Numbered from the stretch's first letter, positions 31,850 through 43,089 are shown. The stretch is DNA of 47,565 nt from Hofstenia miamia (GCA_004352715.1 SCFE01000020.1:1207910-1255474); one strand, 5' to 3'. Made by a program: numbers and translations. The notes: generated from the sequence alone by a model not told the origin.

Positions 31850-32606
31850 AGATAACTATTTAAGGGCTAAACAACGTTGTTTTGAGTTGTTATGTGGTTG
31901 TTTTATTTATCAAAAACAACATTGTTTTAACGTCGAAATGGTACCATTTCATTGGACAAAACAATATTGCTTCAACAACGTCACATTAGGTTGATTTTTG
32001 GTTGTGTTTAATGAATAAAAAAGATATATTTTAATGTTGTAACAACGTTGTTTCATGTTGTCACATGATTGTTTTAGCACTGCTTTAATATGCAAAACAA
32101 CATTTTAAATTGCTAATCAGTTCAAGCATTGTTGCTTACCCAATAAAGGCCAAACCCTTATCTTTCAGATACTGTCAAACATATTCAATACAAACATATG
32201 TTAAACATTTAAGTGAATGTCTTATTTATGAATGATAACAATGAGCATAAAAATCTGCCAAATTTAACAAAAATTTAAAAATCTAAAATTAAGTACAATT
32301 TTGAAATAGTACTTTCTAAAATTGTGAAAAATATCTTCTGCTCAAATGTAACTTTCTTATTTAACAGTCAATTTGATCTGTTATACAATAATTTTCCCAA
32401 ATTTAAAATTTCAAAAAGGTTTCACAATTCCTTTTTTATATTAAGAGGATCTATTAATAAGAATTACAAAGTGAGTTTTATTTCCAAGCATTTGCTCACT
32501 GATTATTTATTACAAAAGTTTTTATTATGATGTTAGTGGTTGCTGCAACAACCAAAAGTATGAAACAACTATAAACAACATAAAACAACCAAAATTGTTA
32601 TCGGGG
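31850..32606. mobile_element. Non-autonomous element B: AACAACGTTGTT-type subterminal repeats
   Basis: Tentative ends: GATAACTATTT (31851-31861) and AAATTGTTATC (32592-32602), imperfect inverted repeats. The terminal regions are dense in ACAACGTTGTTT, GTTGTTTTA and AAACAACATAAAACAACC motifs. The interior (32150-32490) is homologous, inverted, to the core of the element at 10542-11825, for example AGTACTATTTCAAAATTG and TTTGGCAGATTTTTATGC. The exact ends and target duplication are uncertain. Confidence 0.6.
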
Positions 32607-32609
32607 TAT

Positions 32610-35600
32610 TGGCTCCAAGCACACAAAAGCCAAAAATCAAACATAATGAAAAGGATGTGCAAAGTTGACAAAAGATGTAACACTCAACAAACATGTACAA
32701 CACTGAAAATTCGTATAAACCAAAAAAGAAATGCAAAGAGATTATTGTTGTGTAAAACTTATATAGTAATAGTGTATTAATGAAAGCATGTATATGTATA
32801 AATCCTACTAATAGTATCACATGTATAATTTTTTGGAAAATGAAATTACCTTTATCATGTATGTCTATATTTCATATGCTTGTAATGTTTAAGTATAGAG
32901 AATATTCTTTCCAATTTGTATATTGGATATTATCAAAAACTGAATTAAATGTAAGAATTTTTACAATGAAATGGCAACATATTGTTTGTAATGTATAGAG
33001 TCTCAAAAAAACAAGTTAAATTTTGTACCTAGGCTATCTAAACAATAGAAATGCATGGAATTTTTTATGGATAAGAAAATTAAATCGCATCTTTATACAT
33101 AAACCATGTTTAATTTTTCAGAAAAAGAGTTTGCGTTTAGCATGTAAGTCTATTTTCCATACACCTGTAATGCTTAATGAAATATTTCATGTTTTGTATT
33201 TCAGATAATAGTAAAAATGAATAAAATGTATGGAATTCTTGCGGATAAGAAAAATAATCATCAGTCAGTGTTGCAATTATTCAGCTGTTAATGGATTTTT
33301 TTACAGATAAGAAAAATATTCATTAGTCAACAGTGTATTACAACAAATGCAGTGTAAACCCCTAATTAGTTAGCTAATAGTATCATGGATATTAACAAAA
33401 AATAGATGTAATAAACAGAGGAAAATAAAAACATGCAACTAAATTGGGGCCCATAAATATCAAAAACTAGTAACTACATGTTTACTCAGTCAACACAGTA
33501 AATAATCTCCATGACAACATAACAATACCTCCATCAATATGCAAGACTTACACAGGCCATTAGTCATAGTAGAACGTCCTATAGCCCTGTTCTCGACCAA
33601 TCAGAAAAAAGTTGAACCTCATCTCAGGCTACTTTACTACCTACACACTTGTCTTGGTGCTAAATGTATATATAATCAATCAAGCATTAGGAGGAGACTC
33701 CATTCCAATATTCCTTTTTGTAAGGATCTTTGTGATATATTCCTGTCCAATTATTTTTACTTGTATGTTTCATGTGTGATCAAATGGGAGTAAAAATACA
33801 AAGGTCTGGTTGGTGCACTCAAAGTAATTGAATGAAGATGAAGATGATATTTCACTGACATATTTTTTGAATGTCTTAGTTCATTTTGGAAAAATAAGAT
33901 GCTCTATCCTGATCATAGTATTAATTTATTTTGCTGATATTTAAAGAAGTTTGTAACTTTGAGATTGAGTTAACTTTCTCATAATGAAATTATTTATAGC
34001 GTATTTTTCAATACAATACTTCTCAATTAGAAATTATTTTTTTCTATATTTATGCTCTTGTTCAAAAATGCTAATGATTACTGTTGTAGCATAATAAATA
34101 AACTAATGGTTTCTTTGTAAATGGAGGTTTCTACCCAAAGCAACTACTGAACCTAAATTTATTGCTGTGTAATGTGAATTACTTTCTCATTCTTAATCAC
34201 AATTACAAACATTTTATAGCAATTTCTAACAAAAAAAGCTATAGAAACAGATCCAATTGATTTTGTTGTATCTCAACAAAGTGATCTAATAACATCCCTC
34301 AACCTCAGGATAACACAACTCAAAACATCTGTTAACTATACATCTATGCTAAATACTCAAATTGAAACTGTTCTGAATAATATCATTTAATAAGTGTTTG
34401 CAATGCTGCATCTTCAACATAAAAGCAAAAATATTTGATGACAAAATTGATAATTTCTACTGATGAGTAGCAATCTGTAAATGTAATTTATTTCAACATA
34501 ATGTGGCACAAGCCACAAAATTACCTCATGTATAAAGTTGACACTTCTTCTAAGTTCTTTAGTAAGTAATTGACAAGCTGGTGCACATCCAAAAGAATGT
34601 ACAATGTTCTTTGCAATACAAATGAAAGCAGTAAACCTTATAATATCAGCAGCCTTAATTTTTATAATGAATATCTTTTTGATGAAAAAATTGAATGTAA
34701 AATAAAATCACAATTGATTAACCATACACCACCTAATTCAGCATAAAACAAAATCGCTTTTAAAAATAATGGGATAATAGCATTGCTTGTGTATTAATAG
34801 ATCACCAGCTTTTATGAAATCAAAGAAACAGTTAGTATTGAACACAAGTTTTCAACTGAGTAATATTCCATGTTCATTCTGTCAAATTCAAACTCTGATT
34901 AAGAAATTTAATTCATGGGTTTATAAAGATGATAGTCAACAGGGGTGCCTCAGATGCTTACTCAGTCATCATTGGAAAATGTAAGCTTTAGCTAAAATGT
35001 TAGAGGAAGTATTGACCAACCAACAACCTCCTAAGCTCTATATCAACTGCTAAAATGGGTCACAAATCTTGAATGTTGATTAAAAAATCTCAGTTTGTTG
35101 TGACACTATTTTGGCCTAAATATTTCCATTATCCTGCAACAGAAAAGACAACATATTGTTTGATCATATCTGAATTAGAAAGGGAACACATTCGTGCTTT
35201 CCCTATCAAAATATAGTCAAAAACTCTAATTTCAAATATACTTGCATTTGGTGAAAACACATTAGGTTGCAGAACATTCCCAAGTAGTAAGAGATAGGTC
35301 ATAGAAGGCTAAATTGGGACACCCTCATTTTCTTGTAACATCAATGGCTATTTTCCATATGAGAGTACATGCATTCTATAGCATGCCATCCAGTTATAAA
35401 ATGTAATTGAGAGAAATTATATTCTAACAAAGTGAATGATTGAATTATTCTTTAATTCTAGTCTAGAATAAAACAAAAGGAGCTTTCTGCAAACTGATAA
35501 CCAAAATTACATATGTATTTGATCCTAAGAATTAAGATGTTATTTATGATGTATGTATTATTACAGACAACAATTGAACATTGGAAGTTATGCTTAAGTA

Positions 35601-36070
35601 ACTAGTAAAACCCAATATTGTGAATGTTGAAAAAATACACTACAACTGCATTTATATAATCCAAGATTTGTATGAACACATGTTGATAGTGAGCCCAACC
35701 ATTACTGTCTGTCTGCTTCCGTCGCTTTCAAACGTTAATTCCATTGGCTAAAATTTATCTGTAATCCGATTGGCTAATTGCCAATAGCTAACAATGATTC
35801 AACTATTATTAGAAAAAATATTCCTTGAGGTAGACAGCCAAAATGGGATTTTGGAAGTTTATAGCTCATTCGAAAGAGCAACACTAGAGGAAGATTTCAT
35901 CCGAATGTCCAAAAGCCAAAAACCCAAGATCAAATTAGCTAGATCCAAAAAACGCAAAAAATATGAAATTTTTTGTCGATTTGGCCTAATTTAGCCGGGT
36001 ATAGGTCGATCAATTTTTGTCCAATCTTAAAAATTTTTACATGAGTATTTGAACTATCAATCGAACTCTA
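32610..36070. other. AT-rich interval, no genes recognised
   Basis: Several short open frames (for example 33539-33793 and 35794-35994) lack motifs. One coding-looking stretch at 34220-34390 is listed separately. No tRNA-like fold, repeat array or transposon end was recognised. Confidence 0.35.
34220..34390 (+). other. Short coding-looking fragment, unrecognised
   Basis: An open stretch of 56 codons reads AIETDPIDFVVSQQSDLITS and continues with a regular helical, coiled-coil-like pattern (LRITQLKTSVNY). Its composition is unlike the AT-driven frames nearby. It could be an exon or a LINE ORF1 fragment. I do not recognise it. Further coding-like text (MYNVLCNTNESSKPYNISSL) occurs near 34590-34660. 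Confidence 0.3.
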
Positions 36071-36078
36071 TTGTGCAT

Positions 36079-36200
36079 ATAAATTTGACATAGTAAGCGT
36101 TAATCGACCGAAGTACTGGTCGATCAAGTACCCAGCAAAGAATAAACAAACTTGATTGACCAGTACTCTGGTCAATTACTGCTTACTATGTTAAATTTAT
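36079..36200. repeat. Hairpin: 51-bp inverted repeat with 20-bp loop
   Basis: The left arm (36079-36129) and right arm (36150-36200) are near-perfect inverse complements. Left begins ATAAATTTGACATAGTAAGC, and the reverse complement of the right begins ATAAATTTAACATAGTAAGC. Inner parts AAGTACTGGTCGATCAAGT and GAGTACTGGTCAATCAAGT also pair. I count 7 mismatches in 51. It may be a tiny MITE or a transcribed hairpin precursor. Confidence 0.85.
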
Positions 36201-36589
36201 TATTACCCAAAAATGTATTATGCAAATTGTAAAATTGAAAAAATCCTATTTCTGCTGTGCTTTGTAACTAATTTTTCATAATGCCTGGTATTTTTAATGT
36301 TAATTTTCATGATGCGGAATGCTTTTTAATGTCAATGCTTTTCAACTTATTTTTCATAGCGCCTAGTACTAATTTCACAGATATATATAAACAAGATAAT
36401 TTACTGTGTATACAAGCACTCAAAGAAGGTATTGATTTTAAAGCATGTAGAATTTTAAGCTCAATCAACACCTAGTGTGGAAAATGTAAAGCATGTGTGC
36501 AAATTGGAAAATGGGTGACATTGAATAACACAACTACAAGGCTTATACTCTAAAATGTTTTCAAAGTAATAGGATGCACTTTTTTATCT

Positions 36590-37690
36590 TTTCTTCAGAA
36601 AACTGAATTTTGCAAAATACAACCTTCTAGTAAAAATTTCAACAATGAATTACACATTTAATATCAATAATAATTGCGTTAAGGCTGTGGATACATTTAG
36701 ATATTTAGGAATTAATTTTGATTCAAAATTACAATATTAAGCTCAAATAATCTTTATGGTGAAAAGATTGGCTTTGAGAATTAAAAGCATTTTTGCAGAC
36801 CAATTTCCTTCCATTGCAGTAATCAAAATGTCTCGTGTATATTTTCTTTGTCATCTCAACTATGTTAGTGTGCTATTCACAATTCTAAATGACTCCATTC
36901 TCAAAAAGCTTGAAAGTCTAGTCGAATTGTTAAAAAACTCTAGCAAAGCACAAGACTGCAACTACCTTTCCACCAAGACAGTTAATCATTTTTAATAACT
37001 TAGTAAATTTCTTAAGGATAATTAATGCATGAGTAAAACCAGTCGACAAAATAGTAACAAAGCCAACCTGTGTGGATTTTAGAGTATCAAACTGACCGGT
37101 ATACAACTATTGTGAAATATATCCTATCTTCCAAAAGTGATTAATTCCCAAATGAGCTTCTTAGGCTTCTATATATGAGTACAGAGAAGAATATATTATA
37201 AAAACAATTGAGTTAATAGACTGTCATAAATCTGTAGGAATTCATGAATATAAATTGTAGTTTTTAGCTTCCTTCAGAAAAACAAGTAATTCTACTGCAT
37301 TGTTTTGCCCTCAAAAAAACTTAAATCATTTTACAGATTCAGATATCTCGACGCTACCCAACCAGTTCCAACCATGAATTAATAAATTACCGCCTTACAA
37401 TTTAATCAAGTTTCTGAACTTTAAAGTCAATATCAGAAAGAGATCAAATTTATTGGTTGCATTAAATTTCATAAAAATATTTTTAAATATTGATTTATTA
37501 ATAGTGCAATGAGCAACTGGAACAGTCTTCCAAAAGTTATTAAAGATATTAATAATCTTAAGTATTTTAAAAAGCAGTTAAAAACTTTTTTGCTAAAACA
37601 GAAATATGTATAACAGGAAATTCCTGGGTAGGCTTTAAATATTGTAATAGTGATTACATTAATTTACGTAACTAATTACATTGCAATAAT
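36590..37690 (+). pseudogene. LINE reverse transcriptase C-terminus, related to the copy at 24.6 kb
   Basis: KTEFCKIQPSSKNFNNELHI, then VDTFRYLGINFDSKLQY, LRIKSIFADQFPSIAVIKMS and HLNYVSVLFTILNDSILKKL match, block for block, the C-terminal part of the LINE at 24.6-27.1 kb. The end SAMSNWNSLPKVIKDINNLK plus LKTFLLKQKYV, then GNSWVGFKYCNSDY, also matches (there NWNRLPSEIKMI and GKSWLGFKFYNKDY). Several stops. Its 3' flank is cut by the piggyBac element starting at 37714. Confidence 0.75.
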
Positions 37691-38970
37691 GCCGCAACCT
37701 ATGCATGCCTTAAGCCCGTTTACATGGTAAGTTTTCACTTTTGACTTTCACTTATGTAAAAGAAAACTTATCGTGTAAATGCAAATTAGCTCAAAATAAT
37801 TGAGCAAAATGGAAAACTTATGACATCCGAAAGTGTCATACATATTTTATATATTTCTGATTGAGAATTTAAGGAGAATTTTGAAATTCAAAGTGTTAAG
37901 TGATCCTGAAAGTAGGCCTTCAGTCTCTGATTACCTTTACTGGTGATGATTGACCTAAAATTAATAATCATGTTAGAGCAGATAATTGCCTGGAAATTTA
38001 TAGCTGCATAGCTAATGATGATATAATAAAGCTTATTTGTGATGAGACAGATATATTTGCTACAAATAATATTTTTGAGGTGATAAACAGCGCATTTTGG
38101 AATTCGGAAAAGAAATAGATTGCGGAACTGGAAAGATGTCTATTAAAGAAATATGACTGTTTGAATTTTATTTTCACCAAAAACCAATCATAGAAACTCC
38201 AATATTTAATAGAATGATGAAAAGGACAGATTTTTGTTGATAATGACATTTTTTCATTTTTCAGGCAGTACAGACCCTTCCAACAAACTTTAAAAAATTG
38301 AAAGTTTTATAAAGAAAGTTTTCTCATTACGTGATATTTCGCTTGATGAAAGCTTATTGCTATGGAAATAAAACTAAAGTGGAAAATGTATATTCCTTTC
38401 ATTGAAATTACTAAAAATTTATTTAACAAAGGCACCTTTTTAGGAATATTCATTATTTTTTTCTTTTTAATCATTTAGTTACACAGATGTCGTAGGCACT
38501 GCCCTGAGTAAGTGACATTAGATAAACTGAAAAAAGGTGTGACTGCTGTTCGATATCCAAAAAAATTGATGCTGTTGAAGTGGAAAGATCGGAAGATATT
38601 TTTGCTATGAGTAGCATACATGATTCAGAAATGGTAACAATTACAGCTAGAGGAGGCTTAGAAATCAAAATCCAAAGGTTTGCAGTGACTACAATAATAA
38701 TATGTTGATATGATGGATCAATTTTTGTCTGCAACCAACTACGGCATTTGCATATCTAAAGAAATATTGCACAAAAATTTATTTGAAATTTTTCGATGTA
38801 TCGGCTCTAAATGCACATGAGATGCATAAGAAATTAGGTGGGATACATTCTCTCCTGCAACTTAATTGAAGATAGTAAGATCCTTATTTGAAACTTACGG
38901 CAACAGCACTGAAACGTCCACTTCTCACGGAAGGCCTTCAGATGAGCAACTATCAGAGCATATAACTGGA

Positions 38971-40350
38971 CAGGGGTGCCTGGGCACCCCCAAAATTTTT
39001 TGTGTATGCTTAAAACAATTAAATTTACTAGCTATTATTTATTATTAATACACATACATGTACTTTGCCAATACTGTTGTCACTCATCAGCAGAAATGAA
39101 GAAATGTGCTCCTGCTGCTTCATATATCCACTGTGATAGCCACGTTTTCAGAAGCGCAATGTGGCCAAACTAAAGAATTCTTTCCTTTTTCTCTAAAGCG
39201 TGCTACCTGTCTGTAGTAAAAATTTCTAAATAACACACACCAGAAAAATTTGAAGAACCTTTGCCCTACTCACTGTCACTCTATTTTTGAATTCCTTCAT
39301 AAAGTTTTCAATGCCCTGGATGACTTATCAACTTGTTTACTGAAAGGAACTGGCTGCTCTGAATTCCTTGTGACAATCCATATTATGGAAGATATGTCAT
39401 GTCTAGTTCTACCACTGTCCAAGTTTCTGCAGTCAGAAACAGCAGATCTTAGTGTTGGAATGGGTCTTGTTGTTAACATTATGAAGGCTTTAGAAATCAA
39501 GAGACAGAATGCGAACACAATTCAACCATCTGTTTGTAAAGGTGGTAGAAACTGTGCAGACACTAAATGGAGAAGTGAAAAAACCACGATGAGTTGGTCT
39601 ACAAACGCACCGCAAAAACTACAGTTCAGAGAACGCTGAAATATTTTACTGTCTATCTACATTCCATACCTCGACAATACTATTGTGCAGCTAAAGGAAG
39701 ACATTGCATCACATGACCAAGTCTGTCTCCATACTCAAGGACTACTGCCAAAGCTCTTTGATGGCACGTCTTTTGTGGATCTAAAAAAGTCATTTGCCTG
39801 TACAAAGCTAGCATTGATGCAAGTAGCGTAATTCAGGGAGAATTTAGCAGATAGAAGTTCAAGGGGTTATGGCTGATCTGCCAGTGACTGTTTCGAAGAC
39901 ATTAAATGAGTGCAAAATTATTCTTTTCCCGCAGATACATCTGTTGCTTCGTGTTTTCCTGATTTTACCACTGACGTCGACAACTTCGAATGATCATTTT
40001 CTGCATTGTGTGGTACATGTGGAGCACGATGGAAGAGAAAATTTTAAATTACCCTTATAAATGAGCATCAATCGAGAAATTCCTGTGGATTCATCAAAAG
40101 TCCTTGACAAGCTTTGAAAGAATAAACGCAAATGGAATTTTGTTCTATAATGTTTTCCTTTCTTGTACAATACATACAGGTCTTTAAACTTGTAAACGAA
40201 AGCATTTTTATTTCGTTTTTAAGGGAAATATCCTCAGTTATAAACATCTTTTGTCATCAAGAAACATTTTAACATTGAATATTTGATGTACATAGTTTCG
40301 TGTTTCCTTGACTGTGCACTCTCCAAAAAATATTTCAGACTGCGCCCTTG
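38971..40350 (+). mobile_element. hAT transposon inserted in the piggyBac copy
   Basis: The left end CAGGGGTGCCTGGGC and the right end (reverse complement CAAGGGCGCAGTCTG) form a short imperfect TIR. The flanks taactgga (38963-38970) and taactggt (40351-40358) are an 8-bp duplication with one mismatch. The length is 1380 bp, and it carries the 3' part of a hAT transposase only. Confidence 0.8.
39250..40116 (+). pseudogene. hAT transposase C-terminal half (DUF4371/ZMYM1-like), decayed
   Basis: The open frame 39250-39639 contains FEFLHKVFNALDDLSTCLLK and FLVTIHIMEDMSCLVLPLSK then FLQSETADLSVGM, matching the stretch after the catalytic region in TTF-zinc-finger hAT proteins. After frame changes come IPYLDNTIVQLKEDIASHDQ and GLLPKLFDGTSF. 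The C-terminal dimerisation block FPQIHLLLRVFLILPLTSTT follows (about 39931-39995), then NREIPVDSSKVLDKL. The zinc finger and first catalytic parts are absent, so the copy is internally deleted and inactive. Confidence 0.7.
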
Positions 40351-40721
40351 TAACTGGTCAGCACTTTTTAAGAGAATCTTCAATGAGGGGATATCGTCAT
40401 CAGAAAAGGCAGTGTGTCGTATGTACAGCAAAAAAAGAAAGTAAGTTAAATTTTTAGCAGAGCAAAGTCTTTCTTTGCCTACAAAATGCTTTGAGGATTA
40501 TCATGCAAACCAAGATTTTACAAATTTAAATGTGAGTATGAAATTTTATTTAAAAATATTTACATTTCTTTCACATATATTTATTGTCGAATCAATAAAA
40601 AACTCTATTACAGAGTTTGGTTAAATAGTTAAAATTCTGCAGTTAAGAGGTTAATATAATAATGTCTTTGTAAGTAACGAAAAAGTCATAAGAGAAAATT
40701 TATCGTGTAAACGGGGCTTTA

Positions 40722-42405
40722 TTCTAATGTAAACATCACTTTGTACGCTTTTATGAGTTATCACTGATAACTTATCAGTTACATAATTGTCAAGTACTTT
40801 TCAAATATAGACTTTCTATACTTATTCTATAGTCATCACAGGTTTCTCATGGTATGTATGTAAGGTTTTTTTAAATTTTATTATTTGCTTGAATATTATA
40901 TAAATAATGTTTATATGAAACCTTTGAATTTGTAGAATATGATTTTGCTTCAGGTATATTTAAATATATTAGTCACTATGATCGAGGTTCCAAGAACTAT
41001 GGGAATTTATCATTCATTCAAACAGGATATATGTTGAAAAAGTGCCCATCTGAATCTAGTTATGAGGTCCATTTCCAAACCAATAATTTTATTTAATGAA
41101 ATTTTACTGCCCAATATCGGAAACGATTTTCTGTGAGATTAATTGAAAGTAAAAAAAATTTAACAACCTTGCAACGTACATGTACTTATGAAATAAACTA
41201 TTTGCGAATTTTAAATTAAATGAAATTTCAATATAATATAATTTTCTAACAAAAGAAAAGCCAAATTATATATCCCAATTTAAAATAAAACCATACAAAA
41301 TGCAATGATATAGCTAAGTAAATATGTATGTTATATTTATTTTATTTTATGTGCCTCTCACTTGTTTGTAGAAATTCAAAAGAAATATATATATATAATA
41401 TTATATTATTAAGTAGTATTGTTTTACTTATCGATTTTGGATTGTATTCACTAGGATTCGAAGATCTGGATCAACTGTTATAAATTTACGGGTTGTAATC
41501 CTAAGATGATATATTTCATCCTTGTAACACCATCAACGCTGTTAGGTTTAAACCGGCATACATCGTATCACATTCTTCAAGCTTTGAAAAAAGGAGAATG
41601 ATTAAGGATTTGGCAGAGCTTGACAGCTTAAGATATTACAGTTTTGTGATGTTTTGTGCTAGTTTTATGTATATGTATATGTGCGGATAAATATGACACT
41701 ATAAACATTGGCAGAAATCGCTATATTAGCTTAGAACATTCTCTATGGCATAGATAGCATTTGCTTATTCATCGCATTTTAAAATACTTAAAATTTAAAT
41801 ATAATTATTTCTTATAAATAAGTACACATTGGTAATTTTCAAAATTTTTAACTGACTTGGGATCAGATAAAATTTTCTTAGCATTCAAATTTCAGTTTTC
41901 ACATTGCATTCACATTTTTTGAAGAAAATCGATAAAGCTTTTCAGCGTGCCTTTTTATATTTAGGTTGAATACCACAGTCCATTGTCTATTTGCAACTTC
42001 AATTAAATATTTATTGCCTTTGATTGACTTGAGCAGTCGTAAATAATTCTACATCGGTATTTTGGATTAGGGAATTAATCCAAATTCAATACGTTAACAA
42101 TTGAAAATGCAACCGTAAACAACAATTCTAGCTTCTAATGTCTGCATACGCTTAATAAATGTATTTGCAGAGATATATTTGAAGAAATGTGCAGAATCTA
42201 AATGTGTCAAAGTTATTTGTAATAACATTTGGGGAAAAAACACGCCTTTAACGTAAACTTCATCTTTAGCGAATTTATTTTGAGTGTAAGTTTACGATTT
42301 GGTTTACGGTCATGTTAACGTAAAACACCATTTGTTAACGTATTGAAATTGGATCACTTCCCTTAACTAATTATGAAATTATAACATTTTTAGCAATTAT
42401 ATTTT
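40722..42405. other. Non-coding interval upstream of actinoporin-like copy 4
   Basis: The first kilobase has no feature I recognise. From about 41770 the sequence is homologous to the upstream flank of the gene at 20.7 kb and probably includes the same intron. Confidence 0.4.
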
Positions 42406-42406
42406 T

Positions 42407-42408
42407 AG
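42407..42408 (+). other. 3' splice acceptor before actinoporin-like copy 4
   Basis: TTATATTTTTAG|AAAGACAAGATCT-ATG, AG acceptor 13 nt before the start codon, matching the other copies. Confidence 0.6.
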
Positions 42409-42421
42409 AAAGACAAGATCT

Positions 42422-43089
42422 ATGGATGAAACATCAAGTGAAGATCTTCGTCGAAGAATGGCTGAAGGGGGTTACTCTCTATCATGTGCTATAAGATTAA
42501 GAAACCCTGATACACTTCAAAACATTGCTACATATATTGATTCTGGATTTGTATGGGCGGATCGCTTAGAAGATAAGGGGTATTTAATTGCACATAAGAA
42601 GTTTTTTTGGCGAACAGGATCAGAAGGCTTAATAACTATTTGTCAAGATGATAGAAAATATGCATTCATGTGGTCAGTTCCTTATGATATATCACTGTTT
42701 GGAATACGATTGGCTGTTGGTGAAGTCTGCAGCAATGATCCCATATCTAAAATATATAAATGTCAATTTAAGCCGCCTAAGCTGAATGCGTTGGCTGTGC
42801 CATCATATACCCACAAAATCTATAAAAATCAAGTTTCTTGCAGAAATGCACTGACATTTATAANNNNNNNNNNNNNNNNNNNNNTAAAATATATAAATGT
42901 CAATTTAAGCCGCCTAAGCTGAATGCGTTGGCTGTGCCATCATATACCCACAAAATCTATAAAAATCAAGTTTCTTGCAGAAATGCACTGACATTTATAA
43001 CACTAAGTAATGTCACCCTTTCAGCCTCTGTTAACGAATTTTCCAGGAAACCTATTATTACATTTTCTATTGAATCAGCACCACACTAG
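42422..43089 (+). CDS. Actinoporin-like protein, copy 4, interrupted by an assembly gap
   Basis: The first 147 residues are about 87% identical to the copy at 20.7 kb (my count, 19 differences). They carry all its blocks, including KKFFWRTGSEGLI, YAFMWSVPYDIS and the cysteines at 22, 74, 103, 114 and 140. A 21-N gap follows, and the 116 bp before it (42748-42863) are repeated exactly after it (42885-43000). The C-terminal strands end at 43089. Removing one repeat plus the gap leaves 531 bp, exactly the length of the intact copies, so the gene is probably whole in the animal. This is inference from length and identity. AATAAA lies at 43379-43384. Role and caveats are as for the copy at 20.7 kb. 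Confidence 0.7.
42864..42884. other. Assembly gap (21 N) flanked by an exact 116-bp duplication
   Basis: The sequence immediately before (42748-42863) and after (42885-43000) is identical. This is a typical failure to merge overlapping contig ends. Confidence 0.95.

Larger units (their letters stand above)
37990..40520 (+). pseudogene. piggyBac-like (PGBD4-type) transposase relic, split by a hAT insertion
   Basis: IANDDIIKLICDETDIFATN (about 38009-38070) matches the N-terminal helical domain. ISLDESLLLWK (about 38334-38366) carries the first catalytic Asp and is followed by stops and a frame change to KWKMYIPF. KIQRFAVT and YVDMMDQFL near 38670-38730 match the third-Asp block, and DVSALNAHEMHKKLGG the block after it. 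RSLFETYGNSTETSTSHGRP and DEQLSEHITG lead up to the insertion at 38971. Beyond it (from 40351) TGQHFLRESS, RQCVVCTAKKESK and CFEDYHA give the C-terminal Cys-rich zinc motif. Multiple stops make it inactive. Confidence 0.7.
37714..40717 (+). mobile_element. piggyBac-like transposon, copy 2, with nested hAT element
   Basis: The left terminus GCCCGTTTACATGGTAAGTT follows TTAA (37710-37713). The right terminus, reverse complement GCCCCGTTTACACGATAAAT, is followed by TTTA (40718-40721), probably a mutated TTAA. The ends pair over about 20 bp or more. The interior encodes a piggyBac transposase relic on the + strand. A 1380-bp hAT element is inserted in it. Confidence 0.75.

Noticed and set aside
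32569-33208. Cluster of hydrophobic open frames of 60-83 codons on both strands
   Set aside because: AT-rich sequence gives Phe/Ile/Leu/Tyr-rich frames by chance. No conserved block or gene context.
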